Source of the DNA: Synechococcales cyanobacterium PMM_0073
GTDB lineage: Bacteria; Cyanobacteriota; Cyanobacteriia; Elainellales; Elainellaceae
Direction of reading: 5' to 3'
DNA length: 9,462 nt
Assembly (NCBI GenBank): GCA_949127695.1
Contig: CASBQH010000099.1
Coordinates: 1 to 9,462 of the forward strand
Shown piece by piece: positions 1 through 6,086 of the stretch (positions are counted from its first letter, which is position 1; every line of letters starts with the position of its first letter). A program made the position numbers and the translations under genes. The notes under the pieces are model-generated. The model was not told the origin of the DNA. It saw nothing but the letters and a program-made list of their open reading frames with translations, and ran no database searches.

Positions 1-320
1 ATTTAAATCACCAATTTTGAACTTTACTGTTTTCAACAGGCGAGCCACACTAATCCTTAGTACGCTACTCCAAGTTATCCTCCGGAAGTATTTTCAATTA
101 TCCTATTTTCGTCTTAGCTTCAATTAAATTTCACAAAATAGTAGTACCATAGTAATTAAAAAATAGGTTCAGTAGAATCTCTGCTTTGTTTTTATTGTAG
201 TGATGAAGACTTATCGCCTTACTCAACCATTTACTGACAGCATCAGCAATTAACTGCATCGATCTGCATTGATCTGCAATTAACTGTAAATATGCTTGAG
301 TTTTCCGGCTTTGCTCAAAC
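1..320. other. AT-rich intergenic region, no gene seen
   Basis: This stretch is visibly richer in A and T than the rest of the window and carries no plausible coding frame. Its right part holds short direct repeats: an 11-bp word GCAATTAACTG at 246-256 and again at 276-286, with a 10-bp near-tandem pair GATCTGCATT / GATCTGCAAT at 261-280 between them. On the minus strand it is the region just downstream of the HPPD stop codon. There is a weak inverted repeat TTGAG/CTCAA (296-300 and 314-318) but no T-run, so I do not call a terminator. Any gene to the left lies outside the window. Confidence 0.5.
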
Positions 321-1397
321 TCAGCCCTTTAGGCTGCCCCGCTTGATTTGCTCTCGCTCAATCGCCTCAAACAGGGCTTGAAAGTTGCCCTCACCAAATC
401 CTTCTGCTGGCTGCTGACTCTGCAAGCTGGCGCGCCGCTCAATCAGCTCAAAAAAGAAAGTCGGCTGCTCAAAAATCGGCTTGGTAAAGGCTTGCAGCAG
501 CAGTGCTTCTGGCCGATCTGGCTGCCAGTCTACCAGCACCTCCTGCTCTGCAATCGCCTGTTGTTCAGGTAGCTTTAGCCCAAAGCCAGCGCGCTGACTC
601 AGCTGGCGATAATAGCTGGCTGGAATTGGCAAGAAAGCAATGCCGTTGCGCCGTAACCGCGCTATCGTCGGCAAAATTTCGGCCACCCGCAGCGCAATAT
701 GCTGAATCCCTGAGCCGCGATTCCAGTCCAAAAATTCTTGAATTTGCGAACTCGCCGAAGCTGATTGATTAATTGCCATCTGGAGACCGCTGCTGGGGTG
801 ATGCAACACCTGACTGCAAAGCGCTGAATGCGCCGTCTGGATTGCAAAGTTCTGGCGGCGCTGGAACCCAAACAGGCGCTCATAGCAGCTCAGCGCCTGC
901 TCCAGATCGCCCTGCTCTACGTTTAGCACCACATGGTCAATCCCCAGCCAGCCAGAAGCATTGGACGCGGCGCTAGGCACCACAGGCGAATCTCGTTCAA
1001 CCAGCGTATGTTGCAGATCGCCCCAGCCCTGAACGCAGGCGGTTCTATAGCTGCCAGCCCGATCAGCTCGCCAGTGTAACGGCTGCAAAATCTCGACTTT
1101 GAGCGTTGCCGCCTGCTGCAAAACAGCCTCAATGTTGGCCACCCGAAAGGCCAGATCGGCGACGCCTGCCGGATGCCGAGCGAGGTATTGCGCGACCGGA
1201 TAGCTAGAGGAACTGGGCGCAGAGAGCTGAAACCGCACTGGCCCGACCTGAACGGCTGTGGTGGCGGCAGGCTCTAATGCCTGCCCCAGGGTGAGATGGG
1301 CGTTAAGGGACGACGCAGGCAGTCCCCACTTTTGCACGAACCAAGCTTGCTGCTGCTCAGCCGCTTCTGTATAAAAATGAACGTGATCAATCTGCAT
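321..1397 (-). CDS. hppD: 4-hydroxyphenylpyruvate dioxygenase (HPPD)
   Basis: This is a non-haem Fe(II) enzyme converting 4-hydroxyphenylpyruvate and O2 to homogentisate and CO2. In cyanobacteria that feeds tocopherol synthesis. The 358-residue length suits the family. Two vicinal-oxygen-chelate domains are visible. The expected iron triad is present (numbered from the ATG at 1397): His155 in GIDHVV, His233 in GIQHIA and Glu317 in FFFELIER. The C-terminal family signature runs from GFGEGNFQALFEAIE to QIKRG at residues 333-354. The frame also allows a GTG start at 1412, five residues earlier. I prefer the ATG because the family typically begins directly with M-x-x-D-x-x-H-x-Y. No strong Shine-Dalgarno precedes either start. 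It lies downstream of a conserved unknown gene on the same strand, across a gap packed with inverted repeats. Hydroxymandelate synthase is a related alternative, but the C-terminal motif favours HPPD. Confidence 0.93.
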   Translation of the reverse strand: MQIDHVHFYTEAAEQQQAWFVQKWGLPASSLNAHLTLGQALEPAATTAVQVGPVRFQLSAPSSSSYPVAQYLARHPAGVADLAFRVANIEAVLQQAATLKVEILQPLHWRADRAGSYRTACVQGWGDLQHTLVERDSPVVPSAASNASGWLGIDHVVLNVEQGDLEQALSCYERLFGFQRRQNFAIQTAHSALCSQVLHHPSSGLQMAINQSASASSQIQEFLDWNRGSGIQHIALRVAEILPTIARLRRNGIAFLPIPASYYRQLSQRAGFGLKLPEQQAIAEQEVLVDWQPDRPEALLLQAFTKPIFEQPTFFFELIERRASLQSQQPAEGFGEGNFQALFEAIEREQIKRGSLKG

Positions 1398-1432
1398 CTG
1401 AGCTGTTCTCACAGAAAATGGCTGTTTTCACA

Positions 1433-1459
1433 CCTGAAGTTAAATCTAAAAACTTCAGG
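1433..1459 (-). promoter_or_regulatory. 9-bp perfect inverted repeat upstream of hppD
   Basis: CCTGAAGTT (1433-1441) and AACTTCAGG (1451-1459) are perfect reverse complements separated by 9 nt. On the minus strand the hairpin ends about 20 nt before the possible GTG start and 35 nt before the preferred ATG of hppD. No T-run follows it, so it is not a standard intrinsic terminator for the gene upstream. It could be a leader hairpin in the hppD mRNA, an operator, or a processing site. Function is inferred from position only. Confidence 0.5.
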
Positions 1460-1494
1460 CTAGATTCAGTTTAGATCTAGCTCAGCGCTGAGCT
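1460..1494 (-). repeat. Adjacent inverted repeat and 16-bp palindrome at the 3' end of the upstream gene
   Basis: CTAGAT (1460-1465) and ATCTAG (1475-1480) form a 6-bp inverted repeat with a 9-nt loop. It overlaps by two bases the perfect 16-bp palindrome AGCTCAGCGCTGAGCT at 1479-1494. The palindrome contains the TGA stop codon (1484-1482, minus) of the conserved unknown gene. With the 1433-1459 hairpin, these fill nearly the whole gap between the two genes. Confidence 0.5.
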
Positions 1495-2264
1495 TTGGCC
1501 AGCGGCTTATCCAGGCGTTTTAGCTTATATTGCGCTGCCGGATATTGATCGAGGTGGCGGTAGAGGGCAATGCCAGAAACCACTCGGCAAGAGAAAAACT
1601 CGACAATCGCCTGCCCATCCGGCATCAGCTTCACCTTGGGCGTTAGATCCTTGGGCGGTTCGCCCTGCCATTGCCACTTGACTTGAGTTGGCACAGCCTC
1701 CACGAGGCGATGGTGCGTCCAGCTCTGATAGTGACCGCTGGCTCCAAACTCCCGTAGCTCCCGGCAGAGCAGCGAAGCCACCATAAATGAAGCGATCGAT
1801 CGATCGCCCTCGATGGCCTCCATAAAGTCCACCAGCGCCCCTTCCGGTTTGGGGGGGTGTTTGATCGTGCTGCTGGCAGCTCTAGCTTTTTCTAGCTGGG
1901 CAGTGGTGGCTAGCAGTTCAGGCAGCGCAAACACCAGTCCGGCGCTGCTGCTGCCATCTTGATAGAGATAGCTGATCAGCCGCCAATCAGGCTTGAGCGT
2001 CACGCCGGGAAGCTTCAGCAAGGCTGCTGCCGGGTTGACCGTACTCAGCGACCAGTGGGCGGGTGCAGCAATTTCTGTGGCAGAGAGGCCACCGAAGGCG
2101 AAAACGCTGCTCAAATCATCAATTGAGGCGGGTTCTGGCACGTCATCGGCCTCTTCTAACCCCGCCCAAGACTGAGCCTGCTTGGCCGCATCAACCCTCA
2201 GGGCTTGCTGAATATATTGCCTAATTTGTTGAACTGCGGCCAGCGAAAATCTTTGGATTGCCAT
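1482..2264 (-). CDS. Conserved cyanobacterial protein of unknown function
   Basis: I recognise the style of this 260-residue protein as a hypothetical conserved among cyanobacteria, but I can give no function. There is no signal peptide, membrane segment or cofactor motif. The most distinctive stretches are DGSSSAGLVFALPE (about residues 103-116), EGDRSIASFMVASLLCRELREFG (about 142-164), and a C-terminal basic part with VEFFSCRVVSGIALYRHLDQ (about 221-240). It looks soluble and cytoplasmic. The first possible start is TTG at 2276; the ATG at 2264, four residues later, is more likely. No Shine-Dalgarno is seen. hppD follows 84 bp downstream on the same strand, so co-transcription is possible, although the inverted repeats between them might separate the messages. 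Codon use resembles its neighbours. Confidence 0.75.
   Translation of the reverse strand: MAIQRFSLAAVQQIRQYIQQALRVDAAKQAQSWAGLEEADDVPEPASIDDLSSVFAFGGLSATEIAAPAHWSLSTVNPAAALLKLPGVTLKPDWRLISYLYQDGSSSAGLVFALPELLATTAQLEKARAASSTIKHPPKPEGALVDFMEAIEGDRSIASFMVASLLCRELREFGASGHYQSWTHHRLVEAVPTQVKWQWQGEPPKDLTPKVKLMPDGQAIVEFFSCRVVSGIALYRHLDQYPAAQYKLKRLDKPLAKAQR
1792..1807. repeat. Elongated HIP1-like palindrome
   Basis: GCGATCGATCGATCGC is a perfect 16-bp palindrome inside the conserved unknown gene. It reads as the cyanobacterial HIP1 octamer GCGATCGC widened by two extra GATC steps. I find no exact GCGATCGC elsewhere in the window. Confidence 0.5.
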
Positions 2265-2297
2265 TTGTAGCGTCAAGTCTGAGAGCCAGTAGCCCCG

Positions 2298-2322
2298 GCC
2301 ATCTGTGAGCGTTGCAGATGGC
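2298..2322 (-). promoter_or_regulatory. 8-bp perfect inverted repeat in the leader of the conserved unknown gene
   Basis: GCCATCTG (2298-2305) and CAGATGGC (2315-2322) are separated by 9 nt. On the minus strand it sits about 33 nt before the preferred ATG at 2264. A loose -10-like GATAAT lies just upstream (2331-2326), but I see no matching -35. It could be a leader hairpin or an operator. Confidence 0.35.
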
Positions 2323-2412
2323 TAAATTATCCTAAATTGTAACCTGTCGTCGCGGTGTCGAGAGCAATCCACTACGTTGCTAAATTCCGTATCTTAGAGC
2401 CAATCTTAGTTC

Positions 2413-2442
2413 ATCCCTAGCCAAAAAAACTCGTTTTGGGAT
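2413..2442 (-). terminator. Possible terminator of the glycosyltransferase gene
   Basis: About 30 nt past the TAA stop, the minus strand can fold with outer arms ATCCC/GGGAT and inner arms CCAAAA/TTTTGG. A run of seven T lies within the structure rather than after it. The folding potential and position suit a 3' end, but the geometry is not that of a classic GC-stem plus U-tail terminator, so confidence is modest. Confidence 0.35.
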
Positions 2443-2471
2443 CGGCCAATGCTGCGCCTGACCAACGCGAC

Positions 2472-3368
2472 TTAGATGAGCAGGCTGTCACACGGGATCG
2501 ACTCAGGCGGCGTCAGGTCAGTTTTGGCAGGCGGGCTTTTGATCGGTTCAGGTTTGGCCAACTGGGGTGAAGGTTCAGGCTGACTGCTATTTTGCAAGGA
2601 CGACGGCTGATTCACAGGCTTTGCAAACGGCTCAACGTACAGATTAAGCATTTGCAGCAGCACGTACCAAAAGAAGGCTGGCCCTTCAACCAGATAGCGT
2701 TTCCAGAGTCGTTTGGGCTCTGAGAGCATCCGATAGAGCCACTCTAAGCCCAGTTCGCTAATCCATGTCGGGGCACGGCTAATATTGCCAGCCTCAAAAT
2801 CGATCGTGGCGCCAATCGCCAAAAAGATATCAATTTTTTCAAACTGCTGTCGATATTTATAGATGAATTTTTCTTGCTTGGGCGATCCGACGCCCACCGC
2901 CAGCACAGTCGCTCCCGACTGGTTGACTAGCTCAACCAGCTTCTGACATTCGGCCTCGCTTTTTTCAAATCCATAGGAAGGCGAATGCGCCCCGACAATA
3001 ATTTCTCGCCCCACTTTGGCGTTTATCCGGCGCTGAGCTTCGGCTGCGACGCCTTCGGCTGCTCCCAGCAGGAAGATTTTGGTCGCCTGATTTTGGCGGT
3101 GGTGCCAGTAAAAGGCAGGGAAAAGATCAGAACCAGAAACTTTCTCGCAGACGGGTGATCCCAGCAGACGCGAGACGTAGAACAAAATCTTGCTGTCGCA
3201 GGTGCGATAGTCAGCGATTTGATAGGCGTCAAAGAACTCTTGATCGCGCTGGAGCCTGACCAAATGGTCAACGTTTGGCGTGAATACGACGCCCCGCTTC
3301 AGCTGATGCAGCAACTCTGTCATGGAGAAGTCATCAACGGTTGTATTTAATAATTTGATACCGCTCAT
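2472..3368 (-). CDS. WecG/TagA/CpsF family glycosyltransferase (GT26)
   Basis: The 298-residue protein belongs to the family transferring N-acetylmannosaminuronic acid, N-acetylmannosamine or related sugars from nucleotide donors to lipid-linked acceptors on the cytoplasmic membrane face. The product is a surface polysaccharide or glycolipid; the exact sugar cannot be read from sequence. Family marks: TPNVDHLVRLQ (residues 30-40), the probable catalytic Asp58 in CDSK, GSPKQEKF (161-168), GATIDFEAGNISRAP (186-200) and WISELGLEWLYRMLSEPKRL (202-221). The C-terminal basic and aromatic stretch (about 207-246) matches the membrane-binding appendage. A Pro/Ser-rich tail (about 250-293) extends beyond the usual end. 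The ATG is supported by AAGGAGG (3381-3375) six bases upstream, the best ribosome binding site in the window. No other polysaccharide genes are adjacent, so it may act with enzymes encoded elsewhere. Confidence 0.88.
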   Translation of the reverse strand: MSGIKLLNTTVDDFSMTELLHQLKRGVVFTPNVDHLVRLQRDQEFFDAYQIADYRTCDSKILFYVSRLLGSPVCEKVSGSDLFPAFYWHHRQNQATKIFLLGAAEGVAAEAQRRINAKVGREIIVGAHSPSYGFEKSEAECQKLVELVNQSGATVLAVGVGSPKQEKFIYKYRQQFEKIDIFLAIGATIDFEAGNISRAPTWISELGLEWLYRMLSEPKRLWKRYLVEGPAFFWYVLLQMLNLYVEPFAKPVNQPSSLQNSSQPEPSPQLAKPEPIKSPPAKTDLTPPESIPCDSLLI

Positions 3369-3374
3369 CTAAAA

Positions 3375-3381
3375 CCTCCTT
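3375..3381 (-). promoter_or_regulatory. Strong Shine-Dalgarno of the glycosyltransferase gene
   Basis: The minus strand reads AAGGAGG with a 6-nt spacer to the ATG at 3368-3366. It fixes the start codon. It stands out because most other genes here lack a recognisable site. Confidence 0.8.
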
Positions 3382-3388
3382 CCCGATC

Positions 3389-3508
3389 GATCCTGACAGA
3401 CTGGCCACCTAATTTTAAGAGCTGCCTCACAGTTCTGCCTCTTAAGTTCTTCATCTCAGTGCTGTTGCCAAGATCCTGACAGAGCTACCACATTCTTAAG
3501 AATGCCCA
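3389..3508. repeat. Degenerate ~36-bp direct repeat pair
   Basis: GATCCTGACAGA occurs exactly at 3389-3400 and 3472-3483, 83 bp apart. The similarity continues with gaps: CCAC follows shortly after each, then TTAAGA (3415-3420 and 3496-3501) and TGCC. The whole unit is about 36 bp. The first copy abuts the ribosome binding site of the glycosyltransferase gene, so the pair could be regulatory, for example two binding sites for one protein. Confidence 0.5.
3491..3504. repeat. 14-bp perfect palindrome
   Basis: CATTCTTAAGAATG is its own reverse complement and sits at the end of the second degenerate repeat copy, about 120 bp upstream of the glycosyltransferase start. It has the shape of a dimeric repressor operator; no specific regulator can be named. 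Confidence 0.45.
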
Positions 3509-3996
3509 GACTCTCCAAACAATCAGTCCAAAGGCCAGGAAGCAGAAGTGAGATTCGTACTTAATGATACATCACAAGGCCGTTTAATTACGGATAAAAC
3601 CTCAAATTGTCTTAGAGTATTGGCTGTCTTGGAGCGTCAGCTGCATTGAACATAGCCCTGAACTCGTAGCACTATCGGCAGATAAAGGCGACTTGTACCT
3701 GTCTTCAAGCCCAGATCAGCGCCTGAGATCCTGCCGTGCTCCCTAGCCTGTCATTTTCGCTTTAGAAATACCATCTGCCAATTGATAAGTTCACCGAAAC
3801 ATCACAGGCGGTGGCTGAGATTTATTTGCCAATCAGAGGCTTTAAGCAGGCATATTGGGGTTAGCCATTGGTCTGATATCACTTTTTATATCGGATTGAG
3901 CAGTTGTTCTGCGATCAAACCTGAAGGCATAATGCTGGGCAAGGCTTTAAAACAAGACTGGGTTGCTTCATGAAATCTTCATAAAGCAGCTTGGAA

Positions 3997-4025
3997 TTTA
4001 GAGCGAAGGAAGATTATGGTACTAT
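3997..4025 (+). promoter_or_regulatory. Candidate sigma-70-type promoter of the anti-sigma gene
   Basis: TTTAGA (3997-4002) and TACTAT (4020-4025) are 17 bp apart, and the -10 is preceded by TGG, an extended -10. Each hexamer differs from consensus at two positions. Transcription from here would give a leader of roughly 160 nt before the GTG start, long enough to include the 4057-4077 hairpin and the short leader frame. Confidence 0.4.
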
Positions 4026-4056
4026 AGATATAGGCGGTTGAACAGAATTTTGAGTT

Positions 4057-4077
4057 GAATCTTTTCATGAAAGATTC
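4057..4077 (+). promoter_or_regulatory. 8-bp perfect hairpin in the anti-sigma leader
   Basis: GAATCTTT (4057-4064) pairs with AAAGATTC (4070-4077) around a 5-nt TCATG loop. It lies just downstream of the promoter candidate and about 114 nt before the coding start. It could be a 5'-end stabilising hairpin or an operator. Confidence 0.4.
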
Positions 4078-4190
4078 CTAGTCAAGCGCGTCCGTCGAGG
4101 TCTCAACAGGCAAGGCAAATTGATTTTGATCAAGTCGATTTCCATCAATGAATGGCTGTCGATCTACTTGAAGGCTTTGAGGTTTTCTGA

Positions 4191-4652
4191 GTGATTGCAA
4201 TTTCCCTTCGCCCAACCAGTCGGAAGTGGGGAACCGTTAGCTTCGCCTCCACGCTCTATCTCTGTTCGGTTCTCGATTTGCTGATTGCCGATGTGCCCCA
4301 AAAGTGGCAGCTAGAGGTGCGGCTAGGCTTACAGGAGGCTCTGGTTAACGCCGCTAAGCATGGCAATAACCTTGATCCGGGCAAGACTGTTTTGGTTGAG
4401 TTTTTTGTTTTAGAAGACCAGCACTGGTGGGTGATCTCAGACCAAGGAGCTGGCTTTGAGCCGATCTGCTGTAGCGCTTCAGGGGACTGCCTAGATGACG
4501 CCAAGCTCTCGATTGAGCAGGTTGATGAATGCGGCAGAGGGCTTTACATTCTGCGTCAGGTATTTGACCAAGTGCATTGGAACCCAGAAGGGACTGAGTT
4601 AAGGCTTTGTAAACAGGTGAAGAGTCGAGTCAGACAGCCGCTGTTTGCCTGA
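4191..4652 (+). CDS. Anti-sigma factor-like ATPase (RsbW/SpoIIAB type, HATPase_c_2)
   Basis: This 153-residue protein has the GHKL ATP-binding fold of serine-kinase anti-sigma factors. Such proteins hold a sigma factor or phosphorylate an anti-anti-sigma (STAS) partner in the cytoplasm. Motifs: N-box QEALVNAAKHGN (residues 48-59; Glu49 and Asn53), G1 box SDQGAGFEP (83-91; Asp84) and G2/ATP-lid ECGRGLYIL (113-121). The N-terminal style (ISLRPTSRKWGTVSFAST) matches cyanobacterial members as I remember them. The start is GTG; an in-frame TGA directly precedes it, so no longer version exists. GAGG (4179-4182) sits 8 nt upstream. No sigma factor or STAS gene is adjacent, so the partner is unknown. 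A 12-codon in-frame leader ends at the base before the start. Cys-Cys (93-94) and further cysteines may be incidental. Confidence 0.88.
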   Translation: MIAISLRPTSRKWGTVSFASTLYLCSVLDLLIADVPQKWQLEVRLGLQEALVNAAKHGNNLDPGKTVLVEFFVLEDQHWWVISDQGAGFEPICCSASGDCLDDAKLSIEQVDECGRGLYILRQVFDQVHWNPEGTELRLCKQVKSRVRQPLFA

Positions 4653-4674
4653 AGGGCTTTACGCCTGCTGACTC
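4627..4674. terminator. Possible bidirectional 3'-end structure between convergent genes
   Basis: GAGTCAG (4627-4633) and CTGACTC (4668-4674) form a perfect 7-bp inverted repeat spanning the end of the anti-sigma gene and the 28-bp gap before the larC stop. The 34-nt interior and missing T-run make it a weak terminator candidate, offered only because two convergent genes end here. Confidence 0.25.
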
Positions 4675-4680
4675 ATTTGC

Positions 4681-6054
4681 CTAGTCACCTGCTTCAGCGT
4701 ACCAGGCTTGCAGCGCCAGCCGGTGGACTTCGCGCCAAGGCAAATGATGCGCTTGAGCGAGCTTAGCGCAGTCTTCATATTCAGGCTGCACGTTCGTCAC
4801 CGTCCCAGCCTGACTCGCGACTTTTACCTGCACATCGCCATAGGCAGTGCGAACAACTTGCAGGCGACGACTCAGGACAGTCCGCTGCTGTTGACTGCGG
4901 CGAATTCCTAGCGTTGTGGTTTCTTTGAACAGAATTGCCTCACATTCTGCTGTCTGCTCCGGACGGCAGATCACGCTGAGCAAAATGCCGGGGCGCGATT
5001 TTTTCATGCCGATTGCCTGCGTAAAGGCATCTAGTGCGCCTGCTGCCAGTAGCGCTGTGGTTACATAGCCAATTGCCTGCGGATTGAGATCGTCAATTTG
5101 GGTTTCCAAAACCGTTACAGTCTGCGGCGACTCTAGCGGCTGGGCGATTTCTACGGGCTGTGCGCCTGCTGCGGGCTGCGAAACTGCGGGCTGCGAAACT
5201 GCGGGCTGAGCTGCTGGCACTGTGCCAATCCAGAGCCGCAGAATGTTGGGGATTGCCAGTTCCTTGCTGCCAGCCCCCAAGCCAACTTTTTGCAGCAGCA
5301 TCGGCGGCGGTGCTCCAAACTGACTAGCCAGCACCGTCACCAGCGCGGCTCCAGTTGGCGTCACCAGCTCTCGGTCAATGCCGTTGCTATAAATCGGCAC
5401 CTGCCGCATTTCCCAGAGCTTGAGCACGGCAGGCGGCGGTACGGGGAGTCGGCCATGTGCCGCCCAGATTGTGCCGCCGCCGACCGGCAGGGCTGAGCAG
5501 TAAAGCTGTTCAATGCCTAGATAGTCTAGGCCAATGCAGGTGCCGACAATATCCACAATGGCGTCAGCTGCGCCAACCTCGTGAAAATGCACCTCCGTTG
5601 GCGCAATCCCATGCACCGCTCCTTCTGCTTCAGCCAGCCGCCGAAACACCGCCAGACTCTGAGCAATCACGCGATCGGGCAGACCAGAATCCTGAATCAA
5701 CCGCTCGATTTCGGGTAGATGGCGGCTATGATCTGGGGCGACAGCCATGGCCTGCTCATGATGGCTATGCTCGTGATGGCTATGCTCGTGATGGCTATGC
5801 TCGTGATGGCTATGCTCGTGATGGCTATGTCCATTGCCAGAAGCGGTGGCAGGACAAGACAGCTCAACATCTAGTTTTGTTGCTTGCTGACCATTGCGCT
5901 GCACAAACTCGGCGCGCAGATGATATTCTTCGGCCATGCCCAGTCGCGCCAGCTCTTGGCTCAGATATGCAAGCGGCAACCCTGCACTGACTAATGCGCC
6001 CAGGCACATATCTCCAGAGATGCCGGTAGGGCAGTCAAAATAGGCAATTTTCAT
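4681..6054 (-). CDS. larC: Nickel-pincer cofactor biosynthesis protein LarC (nickel insertase, DUF111)
   Basis: LarC inserts nickel into pyridinium-3,5-bisthiocarboxylic acid mononucleotide, the last step in making the cofactor of lactate racemase and related enzymes. The 457-residue protein is one intact frame; in Lactobacillus plantarum the two halves are joined by programmed frameshifting. Conserved stretches: YFDCPTGISGDMCLGAL (5-21), HFHEVGAADAIVDIVG (156-171), LVTPTGAAL (230-238), then the LarC2-like half with ETQIDDLNPQAIGYV (317-331), MKKSRPG (350-356) and ETTTLGIR (378-385). A His-rich insert, HSHHE five times, spans residues 76-100 and may bind or store nickel. A second repetitive stretch, QPAVSQPAVSQPA, forms the linker between halves (about 283-295). 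TTG at 6084 would add ten residues; ATG at 6054 matches the family start. No larA, larB or larE lies in the window. Confidence 0.93.
   Translation of the reverse strand: MKIAYFDCPTGISGDMCLGALVSAGLPLAYLSQELARLGMAEEYHLRAEFVQRNGQQATKLDVELSCPATASGNGHSHHEHSHHEHSHHEHSHHEHSHHEQAMAVAPDHSRHLPEIERLIQDSGLPDRVIAQSLAVFRRLAEAEGAVHGIAPTEVHFHEVGAADAIVDIVGTCIGLDYLGIEQLYCSALPVGGGTIWAAHGRLPVPPPAVLKLWEMRQVPIYSNGIDRELVTPTGAALVTVLASQFGAPPPMLLQKVGLGAGSKELAIPNILRLWIGTVPAAQPAVSQPAVSQPAAGAQPVEIAQPLESPQTVTVLETQIDDLNPQAIGYVTTALLAAGALDAFTQAIGMKKSRPGILLSVICRPEQTAECEAILFKETTTLGIRRSQQQRTVLSRRLQVVRTAYGDVQVKVASQAGTVTNVQPEYEDCAKLAQAHHLPWREVHRLALQAWYAEAGD
5171..5209 (-). repeat. 15-bp tandem repeat in the larC linker
   Basis: A 15-bp unit starting GCGGGCTGCG occurs twice exactly (5171-5185 and 5186-5200) with nine further bases of a third copy. 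It encodes QPAVS repeats in the linker between the two LarC halves. The unit is a multiple of three, so copy-number change keeps the frame. Confidence 0.8.
5754..5828 (-). repeat. Five-copy 15-bp tandem repeat encoding HSHHE
   Basis: Five 15-bp units run without interruption; units two to five are identical (GCTCGTGATGGCTAT on the plus strand) and the first differs by one base (A for G at 5758). Near-identity at third codon positions points to recent expansion rather than long-standing selection. They encode the histidine-rich segment of LarC. Confidence 0.92.
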
Positions 6055-6068
6055 ATGCAGGCAATTTT
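6042..6068. repeat. 10-bp direct repeat around the larC start codon
   Basis: AGGCAATTTT occurs at 6042-6051, inside the first larC codons, and at 6059-6068, inside the 32-bp divergent gap. The copies are 17 bp apart, start to start, and flank the larC ATG (6054-6052). They may be a binding-site pair or a remnant of a local duplication. Confidence 0.5.
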
Positions 6069-6086
6069 TAGCGACGGCAGACAATT

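Larger units (their letters stand above)
3369..4190. other. Long divergent intergenic region
   Basis: This 822-bp gap between the minus-strand glycosyltransferase and the plus-strand anti-sigma gene has no convincing gene. Near the glycosyltransferase it holds a degenerate repeat pair and a 14-bp palindrome. The middle (about 3510-3990) shows nothing recognisable apart from a GATAT/ATATC inverted repeat at 3875-3892. A 63-codon TTG-started frame at 3782-3973 shows no family features and is not accepted. The right part holds a promoter candidate, a hairpin and a 12-codon leader frame ending at the anti-sigma start. The size leaves room for an unrecognised small RNA. Confidence 0.5.

Noticed and set aside
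142..151. TAGTACCATA, reverse complement of part of the anti-sigma promoter candidate (4015-4024)
   Set aside because: A single 10-bp coincidence without matching -35 spacing or flanks.
1398..1412. GTG start for hppD five codons upstream
   Set aside because: The family starts at the M-x-x-D-x-x-H pattern, matching the ATG at 1397; GTG has no better ribosome site. It is kept as an alternative.
3589..3597. TACGGATAA shared by two intergenic regions (also 6915-6923)
   Set aside because: A 9-bp match with no similarity in the flanks is expected by chance in a window of this size.
3782..3973. 63-codon plus-strand frame in the long divergent gap
   Set aside because: TTG start, no ribosome site, no recognisable motif, and composition like the surrounding non-coding DNA.
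5754..5828. Regularly spaced repeats that might suggest a CRISPR array
   Set aside because: The units are directly adjacent 15-mers without spacers and encode HSHHE in frame within larC.
5457..5990. 177-codon plus-strand frame opposite larC
   Set aside because: It is the antisense shadow of larC; its repeats (DGYAR) are just the complement of the HSHHE-coding array.
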